A DNA stretch of 64,000 nt, taken from positions 1 through 64,000 of the forward strand of contig NZ_CABVLM010000013.1 of NCBI RefSeq assembly GCF_902498845.1. Direction: 5' to 3'. The notes below the pieces were generated by a model. The model saw only the letters and a list, made by a program, of their open reading frames with translations, ran no database searches and was not told the DNA's origin. A program made the position numbers and the translations under genes. The DNA is from Pseudoalteromonas rhizosphaerae (GTDB lineage: Bacteria > Pseudomonadota > Gammaproteobacteria > Enterobacterales > Alteromonadaceae). This document shows positions 1-7,281 of this stretch, piece after piece; within the stretch, counting starts at the first letter, position 1; each line of letters starts with the position of its first letter.

Positions 1-258
1 AGATCTGATAAACACGCATCCGCGCTAACGCTTGGAGATTACCAGTTAGGGACTGGTTGTTCAACCCTTGGCGCTTTGGTTGCTGCGACCTACAGCGAGC
101 GAAATAGCAGTAAACAAGCGTTAGTTTAGACGCGCTTTATCGAGTAATCGTTAAAGTGATTTATCAGAAGTCAGCTGACGGCATAGTAGCCAAACGCCCA
201 TCGTAATGGAGGGGACACGGTGAAGGCCTGAACATCTTAACCAGAGGAGATACTACAA

Positions 259-1614
259 ATGAACTTGAATTCACATAGATCACCGTGTTGTGATAGTGAT
301 GAACAGCGTTCTACTGTGAATAATACCTCGAATGAATATAGCCAAACAGATCATGATCTGATGGCAAGGGTGCTAAGCAACCACAATATTGGTGCAGCAT
401 GGCAACATGTTAAGCGCAATAAAGGGGCTGCGGGTATTGATAATATGAGTATTGAGGAATTTAATGACTTCGCTAAGATACATTGGCTGGGTATTAAACA
501 ACAATTACTTAACGGCACTTATCAACCCTTGCCAGTCAAACGCGTGATGATACCCAAACCCGATGGCGGTGAGCGAATGCTTGGGATCCCTGCTGTTATC
601 GACAGAGTGATCCAACAAGCCATTGCTCAAGTGATTAACCCTTACTTTGAGCCTCAATTTTCACCACATAGTTATGGTTATCGCCCTCATAAAAGAGCCA
701 GTCAAGCAGTAAAACATGTTCAAGCTTGTGTTAAACAAGGTTATAAAACAGCGGTTGATATTGACTTGTCTAAGTTCTTTGATGAGGTAAACCATGACAT
801 GCTGATGAATCGTATTGGTCGTAAAATCAAAGACAAAGCACTCATGCGCCTACTCGGTAAATACCTACGAGCAGGGGTAGCAGAGCGCGAAATAGGTCTG
901 TGGTTTGAGTCAACCAAAGGAGTCCCTCAAGGTGGGCCATTATCCCCTTTACTGTCCAATATTTTACTCGATGAATTAGATAGGAAGTTAACCTACAAAC
1001 AACTTAAGTTTGCCCGTTACGCTGATGACATAATCATTTTAGTAAAAACGAAAAGCGAAGGACTCATAATCCAACGGGAAATTACTGCGTTCATCACTAA
1101 GCGATTAAAACTCAAAGTGAATGAATCGAAAAGTCGGGTCGGTCCAGTATCAGGCTCGAAATTTCTCGGGTTTACCTTCCGTTACGCTCAAGTGAAGATC
1201 CACGAACAGGCGCTAAAGAAATTTAAAGCAAACGTCAGGGAGCTCACTAACCGCAACTGGGGGATCTCAATGACCCTACAGATACATAAACTCACGCAGT
1301 ATTTACGTGGCTGGGGACACTATTACCTGATAGCCAACGCTTATCAGCTAACGGTGGATTTAGATCATTGGATCCGCCGTAGGATAAGAATGTGCTACTG
1401 GCGACAATGGCGAAAACCTCGCACCAAAGTACGCAGTTTAATGAAACTGGGTGTCAGCGAACGGCTCGCCATAGCCTGTGGTATCACCAGTAAAGGCCCT
1501 TGTAGAAGCTCAAAAACAAAAGGAATTAACATTGCATTAGGCAATGATTACTTAGCTTCACAAGGGTTAGTGTCATTGAGAGATATTTGGATCAATATTC
1601 ATTACGGGAGATGA
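259..1614 (+). CDS. ltrA: Group II intron reverse transcriptase/maturase
   Basis: Intron-encoded protein that helps the intron RNA splice and copies it into new DNA sites. The 451 residues show the reverse-transcriptase fingers and palm, with the catalytic YADD motif at residues 254-257 and the preceding GVPQGGPLSPLLSN block at about 221-234. A maturase (X) domain follows, including YLRGWGHYY at about 354. No HNH endonuclease domain follows, which fits class C introns. The start is preceded by an AGAGGAGA ribosome site. The stop codon TGA overlaps the first bases of the domain V hairpin. The frame appears intact, so the element may still be active. Confidence 0.95.
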   Translation: MNLNSHRSPCCDSDEQRSTVNNTSNEYSQTDHDLMARVLSNHNIGAAWQHVKRNKGAAGIDNMSIEEFNDFAKIHWLGIKQQLLNGTYQPLPVKRVMIPKPDGGERMLGIPAVIDRVIQQAIAQVINPYFEPQFSPHSYGYRPHKRASQAVKHVQACVKQGYKTAVDIDLSKFFDEVNHDMLMNRIGRKIKDKALMRLLGKYLRAGVAEREIGLWFESTKGVPQGGPLSPLLSNILLDELDRKLTYKQLKFARYADDIIILVKTKSEGLIIQREITAFITKRLKLKVNESKSRVGPVSGSKFLGFTFRYAQVKIHEQALKKFKANVRELTNRNWGISMTLQIHKLTQYLRGWGHYYLIANAYQLTVDLDHWIRRRIRMCYWRQWRKPRTKVRSLMKLGVSERLAIACGITSKGPCRSSKTKGINIALGNDYLASQGLVSLRDIWINIHYGR

Positions 1615-1681
1615 ACCGCCCATTGCGGACCCGCATGATGGGTGGTGTGGGGGCTGGAGGTTAGAGACCTCCGGCTACCCG
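1613..1681 (+). ncRNA. Group II intron domain V and VI
   Basis: A hairpin (about 1613-1648) with arms GAACCGCCCAT and ATGGGTGGTGT is followed by a second hairpin with arms GGAGGT and ACCTCC, ending in CTACCCGATT. The layout matches the catalytic domain V and branch-point domain VI of bacterial introns. The exact exon junction cannot be fixed, because both copies in this window share GATTAGC before they diverge. Confidence 0.8.
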
Positions 1682-1682
1682 A

Positions 1683-2492
1683 TTAGCACGACTTATCAAA
1701 CGCCTTGATAGCTTGCCCTAATTTACCACTAATACTTTCTTTATATACATTCTCTACGACTAAACGAGTTGCATGAGCGGCAAATTTAGAAAGGACATAA
1801 ATAGCTTCTTTCAAAAACTCTCTCTCAATAGTAACCTTTCGACCTAATTCGGCATCAGAATCAGCTTCTCTAATATACTTGCGATCTATGCGACCATTGT
1901 TGTGAGCAACTATGTTTCTCATCGCCACAACTTTCTTGTATATCTTTAATTCGTTAGCGTGATTATCTTTAAAGTAATTTCCAAATTCTAATTTTGCTTT
2001 ATCTTTCTCAAAAACATCGAGAGGGTTACCGTAGAAGATGCTTCGTATTTTTTCTTCGACTAATTTATCGATAATTTCTTGCTTATCAGTTGAATTAAGA
2101 ACGAGTTTTAATAGCTTTTGATAACCAGATGTGTTGCTGCCATCATCGTTAACAGATGAGAGCTTCCCTGGTATATCTAGATATACTGATTGAATTAGGT
2201 CTGTTATATAGTCTTCAAATGTTAAGACTGCTTCTAAGAGAGTTCTTCTGTAATTTCCTTTTATTGATAATGAATGAAGTGCACCATAAATATCGTCTTT
2301 CTTTACTACTTTATTTGAATCATTCCATATTCGATCAAAGGTCAATTGGGGAAATACATCTTCTTTAACCGCCTCTTTAATTTTGGGTGAATAAAAATCG
2401 ATTAAACAGAATGACTCCCAAATATCTCTTTGTTCTTTTTGGAATCGTTTATATCTAACGTGAATTTTTGGAATACTTCTCGATTTATCCAT
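1683..2492 (-). CDS. HEPN-domain protein in a gene cassette, putative RNase
   Basis: A 269-residue, mostly helical protein. The C-terminal half carries the R-x4-H signature of HEPN ribonucleases (R192 to H197, within the string RNIVAH), resembling the RiboL-PSP/MAE_28990-type HEPN families. Many HEPN proteins cleave RNA in toxin-antitoxin, abortive-infection or CRISPR-associated systems; that role here is inference. No partner antitoxin is adjacent. The gene fills an integron-like cassette: the ten bases at its 3' end (1683-1692) are the exact inverted repeat of bases 2502-2511 just before its start. A GGGG stretch serves as ribosome site. The promoter is probably in the upstream attC-like repeat. 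Function is not established. Confidence 0.8.
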   Translation of the reverse strand: MDKSRSIPKIHVRYKRFQKEQRDIWESFCLIDFYSPKIKEAVKEDVFPQLTFDRIWNDSNKVVKKDDIYGALHSLSIKGNYRRTLLEAVLTFEDYITDLIQSVYLDIPGKLSSVNDDGSNTSGYQKLLKLVLNSTDKQEIIDKLVEEKIRSIFYGNPLDVFEKDKAKLEFGNYFKDNHANELKIYKKVVAMRNIVAHNNGRIDRKYIREADSDAELGRKVTIEREFLKEAIYVLSKFAAHATRLVVENVYKESISGKLGQAIKAFDKSC

Positions 2493-2503
2493 GTTTCCCC
2501 TGT

Positions 2504-2673
2504 CGTGCTAACAGCTTATTGAACACCATTTTGGTGGTTTATAACACACCAAAACGGCGTGTATTACATACCTTGATAATTTCACCAATAATTACCTTTG
2601 TAAACAAGTAATTAAAACAGCTAGAAGTCAAGTATGATATTTTGCCCCAAAACGGCGTTTAATAATGTTATTG
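2504..2673 (-). repeat. attC-like 170-bp repeat with internal promoter, copy 1
   Basis: Read on the minus strand, it runs from AATAACATTATTAAACGCCG to CAATAAGCTGTTAGCAC. The outer ends are imperfect inverted repeats of about 30 bases. A second copy of the left arm (ACGCCGTTTTGG) lies close to the right arm and makes a shorter inner hairpin. Between them sit TTTACA, 17 bases, then AATTAT, a plausible sigma-70 promoter. The right end GTTAGCAC begins the HEPN cassette. Related copies are at 4349-4520 and 42797-42968. Confidence 0.75.
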
Positions 2674-2976
2674 GACAAAATTAGGCTTCTACTCAAATAA
2701 TCAGAATTAAATTTAACTTTTCTATGACCGGTTCTCGCTCAAAGCTGAATTTCGGCAAAGTGCCAATTGCAGACAGAAAGCAACGAGCCTGTAGAATAAC
2801 TCGATTTTAATTTATTTTATTGGTGGTTTAACCATCCCAATACTAAGCGCTAAGTTTCCCTCATTACCTTCTCTTTCAAAAAATTTAGTGAATCATTCAC
2901 AAAGAGGTTAAGAGGCGCTGCGCTTAAGAGTAATACAGATGGTAGACCCACGAAGTATTTACGTGGCAATGACGCT
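2674..2976. repeat. Non-coding stretch holding a dispersed repeat family
   Basis: No convincing gene. It holds two blocks that recur in the same order at about 41355-41690: ACGAGCCTGTAGAATAACTC (here about 2784) and a hairpin-forming block around TTCACAAAGAGG followed by GGCGCTGCGCTTAAGAG (here about 2909-2976). The first looks like the right end of another attC, because at 41355 the same block borders a clear cassette. Probably the remains of a non-coding cassette. Confidence 0.6.
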
Positions 2977-3254
2977 ATTTATAAGGTACAGCACGCACTA
3001 AAGTACACAGTTTAATGAAACTGGGTGTAAGTGAACGACTCGCCATAGCATGTGGCATCACCAGCTCGAAAAACAAAAGGAATTAACATTGCGCTAGGCA
3101 ATGACTATTTAGCGTCACAAGGTTTAGTGTCATTGAGAGATATTTGGATCAATATTCATTACGGGAGATAAACTGCCCATTGCACTTCATGTTAATGAAA
3201 GTGCACGATGGGTGGTGTGGGGGCTAGAGGTTAGAGACCTCAGGCTACCCGATT
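2977..3254 (+). mobile_element. Decayed 3' remnant of a second group II intron
   Basis: From about 3000 onward the sequence closely matches the 3' end of the intact intron (about 1425-1681): the last codons of the maturase, then domain V and VI. The part before it matches only in short pieces (for example GTATTTACGTGGC), showing internal deletions. Domain V differs in having its tip lengthened by about 13 bases that form their own stem (GCACTTCAT and ATGAAAGTGC). It ends at GATTAGC, abutting the 3' end of the ParA cassette. Base differences from the intact copy suggest an older, independent insertion. Confidence 0.85.
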
Positions 3255-3258
3255 AGCG

Positions 3259-4332
3259 CTAAAATTTTGAGACCAATTCTTTTACATGTTCACGGGCTTC
3301 TTGATAACGATGCTTAGCTACAACAACTTCCTCCCCATTTGGCATTGTGTATTTTGCCTTGTCTGGTAACTTGTGCAAAGGAATACCGAGGCTTGCTGAT
3401 ACTTTGCCCGATGTGTGAAAATCTTTTATTGAAGATAAGTAATAATCTTCCCATTGGCTTCGACTGTTAATTTTACCTTGGACAGCTGCGAATAAATGAG
3501 GGGATGACTTGTATTGTTTATAGCTAAAATCACAAAGTTCATTTTTCAGTGAATCATATGCTGTTGCAACACCTTTATTTGAGGTGAAATTATTAAATAC
3601 AAATTCCCATAATTTAGGTAATTCAAATTTATGACTTTCCACTTGGCTTATGAATGTTAAAAATTTGTCGGCGTACTTCCGGCTTGCGGCAGTTGGATAT
3701 TCACCATATAACAAAGTCATAATACCTTTTAACCCCTCCAATGAACTATAATCAGCCATCATTGGAATAATCAAATTATCCGATGAAAGTAGAGCCATTT
3801 GAGTGTAGATTGAAAAACTTGGATTACAGTCAATAAATACGACCATGTCATCATATTTATCATTATCAAACTCCAACTCACAGAGTCGTCTTATTGCGGT
3901 CATAAATTGAGGCCAAGCAAATCTATTCGCTGGATTTAATACTGCATAATTCAAAGCTAAAGATAATGATTCTAAAAAGGAATCACCCGCAATTAAATAT
4001 AAATTATCAGATATGTGTTCATTATGATCTTTTATCTTCACTTTAAATGAGCGTTTAATGCTAGTAAAATCAGAATTCCCATCCATTACCCAATCCAAAA
4101 AACCAACAACATTTCTTCTTGAACCTTGACTTTGCAAAGTTTGATTTTTTTTGTAACCTTTTTCACCTCCACCCAATAGGTATTGCGATATATTAGCTTG
4201 CGGACACATATCTATAACCAACACTTGTGTTTTTGGTTTGATATCTGCAAGCTGGGTTGAAATATTAAAGCCTAATGTTGTTTTACCAACACCTCCTTTA
4301 TTGTTGTACATACTAAAAATACGTATTGACAT
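3259..4332 (-). CDS. ParA/MinD-family ATPase in a gene cassette
   Basis: A 357-residue P-loop ATPase of the ParA/Soj (AAA_31) type. The deviant Walker A motif KGGVGKTT is at residues 12-19, VLVIDMCPQAN lies near 38-48, and a Walker B-like VVFIDCNPS follows in the middle. Such proteins usually form ATP-dependent dimers on DNA or membranes and position plasmids, chromosomes or complexes. No ParB, plasmid origin or partner gene is next to it, so its cargo is unknown. It lies in a cassette: the sequence beyond its stop (TTTTAGCGCTAA on the minus strand) is a near-perfect inverted repeat of GTTAGCACTAAAA before its start. A GGAG ribosome site precedes the ATG. An attC-like repeat with a promoter lies upstream. 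Confidence 0.88.
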   Translation of the reverse strand: MSIRIFSMYNNKGGVGKTTLGFNISTQLADIKPKTQVLVIDMCPQANISQYLLGGGEKGYKKNQTLQSQGSRRNVVGFLDWVMDGNSDFTSIKRSFKVKIKDHNEHISDNLYLIAGDSFLESLSLALNYAVLNPANRFAWPQFMTAIRRLCELEFDNDKYDDMVVFIDCNPSFSIYTQMALLSSDNLIIPMMADYSSLEGLKGIMTLLYGEYPTAASRKYADKFLTFISQVESHKFELPKLWEFVFNNFTSNKGVATAYDSLKNELCDFSYKQYKSSPHLFAAVQGKINSRSQWEDYYLSSIKDFHTSGKVSASLGIPLHKLPDKAKYTMPNGEEVVVAKHRYQEAREHVKELVSKF

Positions 4333-4348
4333 CTGTACTCCTTTTTTA

Positions 4349-4520
4349 GTGCTAACAGCTTATTGAACACCATTTTGGTGGTTTATAACACTCCAAAACG
4401 GCGTGTATTACATGCTCAGATAATTTCACCAATAATTACTTTTGTAAACAAATAATTAAAATTGCACGAATTCAAAGTTTGCTATTTTGCACCAGAACGG
4501 CGGTTAATAATGTTATCGGA
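4349..4520 (-). repeat. attC-like 170-bp repeat with internal promoter, copy 2
   Basis: Same architecture as the repeat at 2504-2673 and closely similar in sequence, including TTTACA-N17-AATTAT and the inner hairpin with a TGTTATAAAC loop. Similarity extends further left to about 4590 (TTTGAGCGAGAA on the minus strand). It precedes the ParA cassette. Confidence 0.75.
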
Positions 4521-4754
4521 AAAATTAGGATTCGACTCACCAAAAAAGTAATAAATTTAACTTTTCAGTGTCCGCTTCTCGCTCAAAGCAGAGCTTTAAA
4601 ATAATTAAACTAACTCGTTTTGGGGCAGAAACGAGTTACGCCTGAAGGTCTGATTTTGGCACATCTGTGACAGCCAGACTTGATTGAGTCCTATTTATCG
4701 GTTCTGACAAATCAAGTTAAGACGTAATCACATAGGTCCCTTAAATACGTCTAC
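4521..4754. other. Non-coding edge of the cassette region
   Basis: No gene is visible. A hairpin AACTCGTTT...AAACGAGTT lies at about 4613-4636. No integrase gene or attI-like site is recognisable here, although cassettes transcribed leftward would be expected to have them at this end. The ordinary chromosome seems to resume at 4755. Confidence 0.4.
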
Positions 4755-5234
4755 TTACATTTTACGGATAGCATTTATTTTATTAATCTTTTTGATCACT
4801 CCTGACTCAAAAAGTTGCTGCGCGCTGGACTTGAGCAATTGAGTTTCCTCAAGCGTTATATGCTCTTTAATGATTAAGTTTGCATAGATAATTTGCAACT
4901 GGTTTATTGCACGGGTTTTCTTTCTGCATTCAGAGCACTTGATCGCATGTGCATCAATCCAAAACTTTAATTCTTCAAACCAATATTGCTGCTCTTTAGC
5001 AAAAAATATAAACGCTCTATGACAATCGACACATTGCTCTTCTATATCAACATAGAGTTGCCTTGGATATAAACTGTCACATTGTTTTTCGATAACTGCG
5101 GGGATTGCCGTCTCAGGAAAGTAGCGAACACTTTTATACCACCAAAAGGCATTCTCGATTTCTTGCTTTGTATAACTATTACCAGAGAGGATTGGCTCGC
5201 TGCCATATCTTGGGTGGTTTACATAATTGGTCAT
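4755..5234 (-). CDS. Zinc-ribbon domain protein
   Basis: A 159-residue cytoplasmic protein with no signal peptide. Two CxxC pairs (CVDC and CSEC) are separated by about 30 residues that include FAKEQQYWFEE. This matches the probable zinc-ribbon family (zf-trcl type) in which C-x2-C...C-x2-C binds zinc. The C-terminal third is helical and unassigned. It starts 5 bases after the stop of the lipoyl-domain gene, so the two are probably co-transcribed. No specific role is known. Confidence 0.7.
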   Translation of the reverse strand: MTNYVNHPRYGSEPILSGNSYTKQEIENAFWWYKSVRYFPETAIPAVIEKQCDSLYPRQLYVDIEEQCVDCHRAFIFFAKEQQYWFEELKFWIDAHAIKCSECRKKTRAINQLQIIYANLIIKEHITLEETQLLKSSAQQLFESGVIKKINKINAIRKM

Positions 5235-5239
5235 TTTAG

Positions 5240-5671
5240 CTATTTACCCAGCACAATGAGGGTTCCTAAAACACCTGCAGCCACACCGATAATAAAACCA
5301 ATTACCCAGCAGATAGTATTTAGTTTACTAAATAATGCAGAAGCAATAGCGTCTTCTTCTGCTGAGCCGCTTACTGACAGTTTACTGTCATGGGTTTGGT
5401 CTACTGTTGGTCGTGCTGGCAGTTCGCTGTCTGCAAGCTGCTGCAAAGTCATTACAACCTGTTCAGGATTAACATGGTCGCCATTTGCAATCGTTATATT
5501 CTCAATAATGCCACTGCAGTCGGCCATTATTTCTAAAACAACCTTTTCAGTTTCAACATCAAATAACACATCACCGGCATAAACGAGTTGGCCTTCACTA
5601 ACATAAAGTTTAGTGATATCTGCTGTGTGTATTGAGTCTGGAAGCGTAGGGACTTTAACATCTATGTTCAT
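5240..5671 (-). CDS. Lipoyl-domain protein with C-terminal membrane anchor
   Basis: A 143-residue protein. Residues 1-80 form a lipoyl/biotinyl domain most like the N-terminal domain of 2-oxoglutarate dehydrogenase E2 (SucB), with the modifiable lysine K43 in the motif DVETEKVVLEI. A linker rich in acidic and serine residues follows. The C-terminal helix (about 117-142) is Gly-rich and hydrophobic and looks membrane-spanning. There is no peripheral-subunit-binding or catalytic domain, so this is not an E2 enzyme. It could carry a lipoyl arm at the membrane. A strong AGGAGG ribosome site precedes the ATG. It lies in an apparent operon with the zinc-ribbon gene. Confidence 0.8.
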   Translation of the reverse strand: MNIDVKVPTLPDSIHTADITKLYVSEGQLVYAGDVLFDVETEKVVLEIMADCSGIIENITIANGDHVNPEQVVMTLQQLADSELPARPTVDQTHDSKLSVSGSAEEDAIASALFSKLNTICWVIGFIIGVAAGVLGTLIVLGK

Positions 5672-5689
5672 AATTCCTCCTTGGATATA

Positions 5690-5758
5690 ATACCAATCGA
5701 CTTAAATATTTAACCATTCTAGCGAGCTAAATGGTCAGTAACTTAAAACGATTGGTAT
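5690..5758. repeat. Palindromic intergenic repeat
   Basis: A 69-base imperfect palindrome whose ends are ATACCAATCG and CGATTGGTAT, with inner arms around AACCATT and AATGGT. Similar ACCAATC/GATTGGT palindromes are dispersed between genes in Alteromonadales; that comparison is from general knowledge. It sits between the lipoyl gene and the transporter gene. Confidence 0.7.
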
Positions 5759-5805
5759 AACACTATGTATTAACAATTAAAACTAAAAAACTGACAGCTA
5801 AATTA

Positions 5806-7128
5806 TCAACCAAACGCGACATTAGCAAACACGGCGGTCATCAGTATCGGACACACATAACGTATGTACTGAGCAAACCAATAACGCATGCCACTTGCAG
5901 CCTCATTTAATTGATTACCACGGCGCCACAACCACCCTACAGTGATAAAGTAAAATAAGCCCATAAGCGGTAATTGATACTGAGTCAGTACCATGATCAC
6001 TAAACCAAATAGCCAATCAAAATTGAAAATAATCAACGATGACGCGGCTAAAACTGTTAAGCTCACTAAAAACGTCGCTTTTTTACGCTCTACTTGATGG
6101 TTTTCAACTAAAAAAGCCACTGGAATTTCAGTTGATGAAATAGTCGATGTGAGTGATGCAATCGACATAAGTACAAAAAACAGTAAACCAACCAATAAGC
6201 CAATTTCGCCCATAGTATTAAATAACTGCGGTAGAATTGCGAAAATTAGTTGCCCTTCTCCCACTAATTTTCCATCACTAAATACTTGCACGCCATTGTG
6301 CTGCGCCACGTAAATTGCAGGAATAATTAATAAACCAGCTAAAAAGGCAACCCCTGTATCAAGTAACGCTACCGACGCGGTTAACCGCGGCAAATTAGCA
6401 TCAGGCTGCAAGTACGAGCCATAAATCATCATACAACCGACACCCAGTGACAGCGAAAAGAACGCCTGCCCCATTGCCGCAATAATTAAACCTGGGTCGA
6501 GTATTTGGCTAAAGTCTGGCACTAAATACGCAGCAAAGCCTTCACTTGCGCCATCAAGCGTGGCTATATAAGCAATTAGCACAACGAGTAACACTAATAG
6601 CATCGGCATTAACCGTCGCGACCATGTTTCTATGCCAGATTTAACACCTTTGAGAATAATACTCGCAGTGAGGATCAGCATCAGTGGTGTAAATACAAAA
6701 TTACGCGCCATCGAATCCGTGTGTAAAAACGCACTGACGGTGGTAAATCCAAAAAAGCTAGCAATGGGTTCAAGGGCATAAGCAAGCATCCAACCTGCAA
6801 CAATTGAGTAAAAGCTCAGCATCACAATCGCACCGGCTAAACCTAAATAACCAGCAGCAGCGCCTACTTGCGGTGCTTGCTCTTGCCATGCTTGTCTAAG
6901 TGCTTTAACCGGATTAGCTTGCGCTTTATGACCTAAGTACAACTCAGTGTATAAAGCTGGCAAGGCTAAAAAAAAGATAACTATAAAATAGACTAGTAAA
7001 AACGCGCCGCCGCCATGATTTGCCGCTTGCGTGGGAAATCCCCAAATATTACCTAATCCAACTGCAGCGCCAGAAGCTGCTAAAACAAAGCCAAGGCGGC
7101 TTTGAAAACCATCACGCAATTGTGCCAT
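5806..7128 (-). CDS. Sodium-dependent transporter, NSS family
   Basis: A 440-residue inner-membrane protein with about eleven hydrophobic segments. It probably imports an amino acid or related amine using the Na+ gradient. The N-terminus has the family signature of TM1 (FVLAASGAAVGLGNIWGFP, residues about 14-32) with the unwound glycine stretch and the following NHGGGAF. Length and topology match bacterial NSS/SNF proteins such as MhsT-like carriers. The substrate cannot be read from sequence. It is transcribed alone. Confidence 0.9.
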   Translation of the reverse strand: MAQLRDGFQSRLGFVLAASGAAVGLGNIWGFPTQAANHGGGAFLLVYFIVIFFLALPALYTELYLGHKAQANPVKALRQAWQEQAPQVGAAAGYLGLAGAIVMLSFYSIVAGWMLAYALEPIASFFGFTTVSAFLHTDSMARNFVFTPLMLILTASIILKGVKSGIETWSRRLMPMLLVLLVVLIAYIATLDGASEGFAAYLVPDFSQILDPGLIIAAMGQAFFSLSLGVGCMMIYGSYLQPDANLPRLTASVALLDTGVAFLAGLLIIPAIYVAQHNGVQVFSDGKLVGEGQLIFAILPQLFNTMGEIGLLVGLLFFVLMSIASLTSTISSTEIPVAFLVENHQVERKKATFLVSLTVLAASSLIIFNFDWLFGLVIMVLTQYQLPLMGLFYFITVGWLWRRGNQLNEAASGMRYWFAQYIRYVCPILMTAVFANVAFG

Positions 7129-7281
7129 ACATCTACAAATCTGTTATTATTTTTCATTATTGTGAATTAAACCATATTTAACTCTCACAGAGTAATAAAT
7201 TTGCCTTGGCTTAATTAACCAGCGCACAACCGCACAAAATATAAACATGTTTGTTCTTTTATCACTTTAATTGTGGATTTT

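Larger units (their letters stand above)
1..1681 (+). mobile_element. Group II intron, probably class C attC-targeting; 5' end not seen
   Basis: Self-splicing retroelement. It contains a maturase ORF (259-1614) followed directly by a domain V/VI-like RNA hairpin pair ending near 1681. The 258 bases before the ORF look like structured intron RNA (domains I-IV), but no certain 5' boundary is visible, so the intron probably begins outside the window. Its 3' end abuts the inverted-repeat end of a gene cassette on the opposite strand. That position and orientation are those known for group IIC-attC introns, which insert in the bottom strand of integron attC sites. A decayed second copy lies at about 2977-3254 in the same relation to another cassette. 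Confidence 0.85.
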
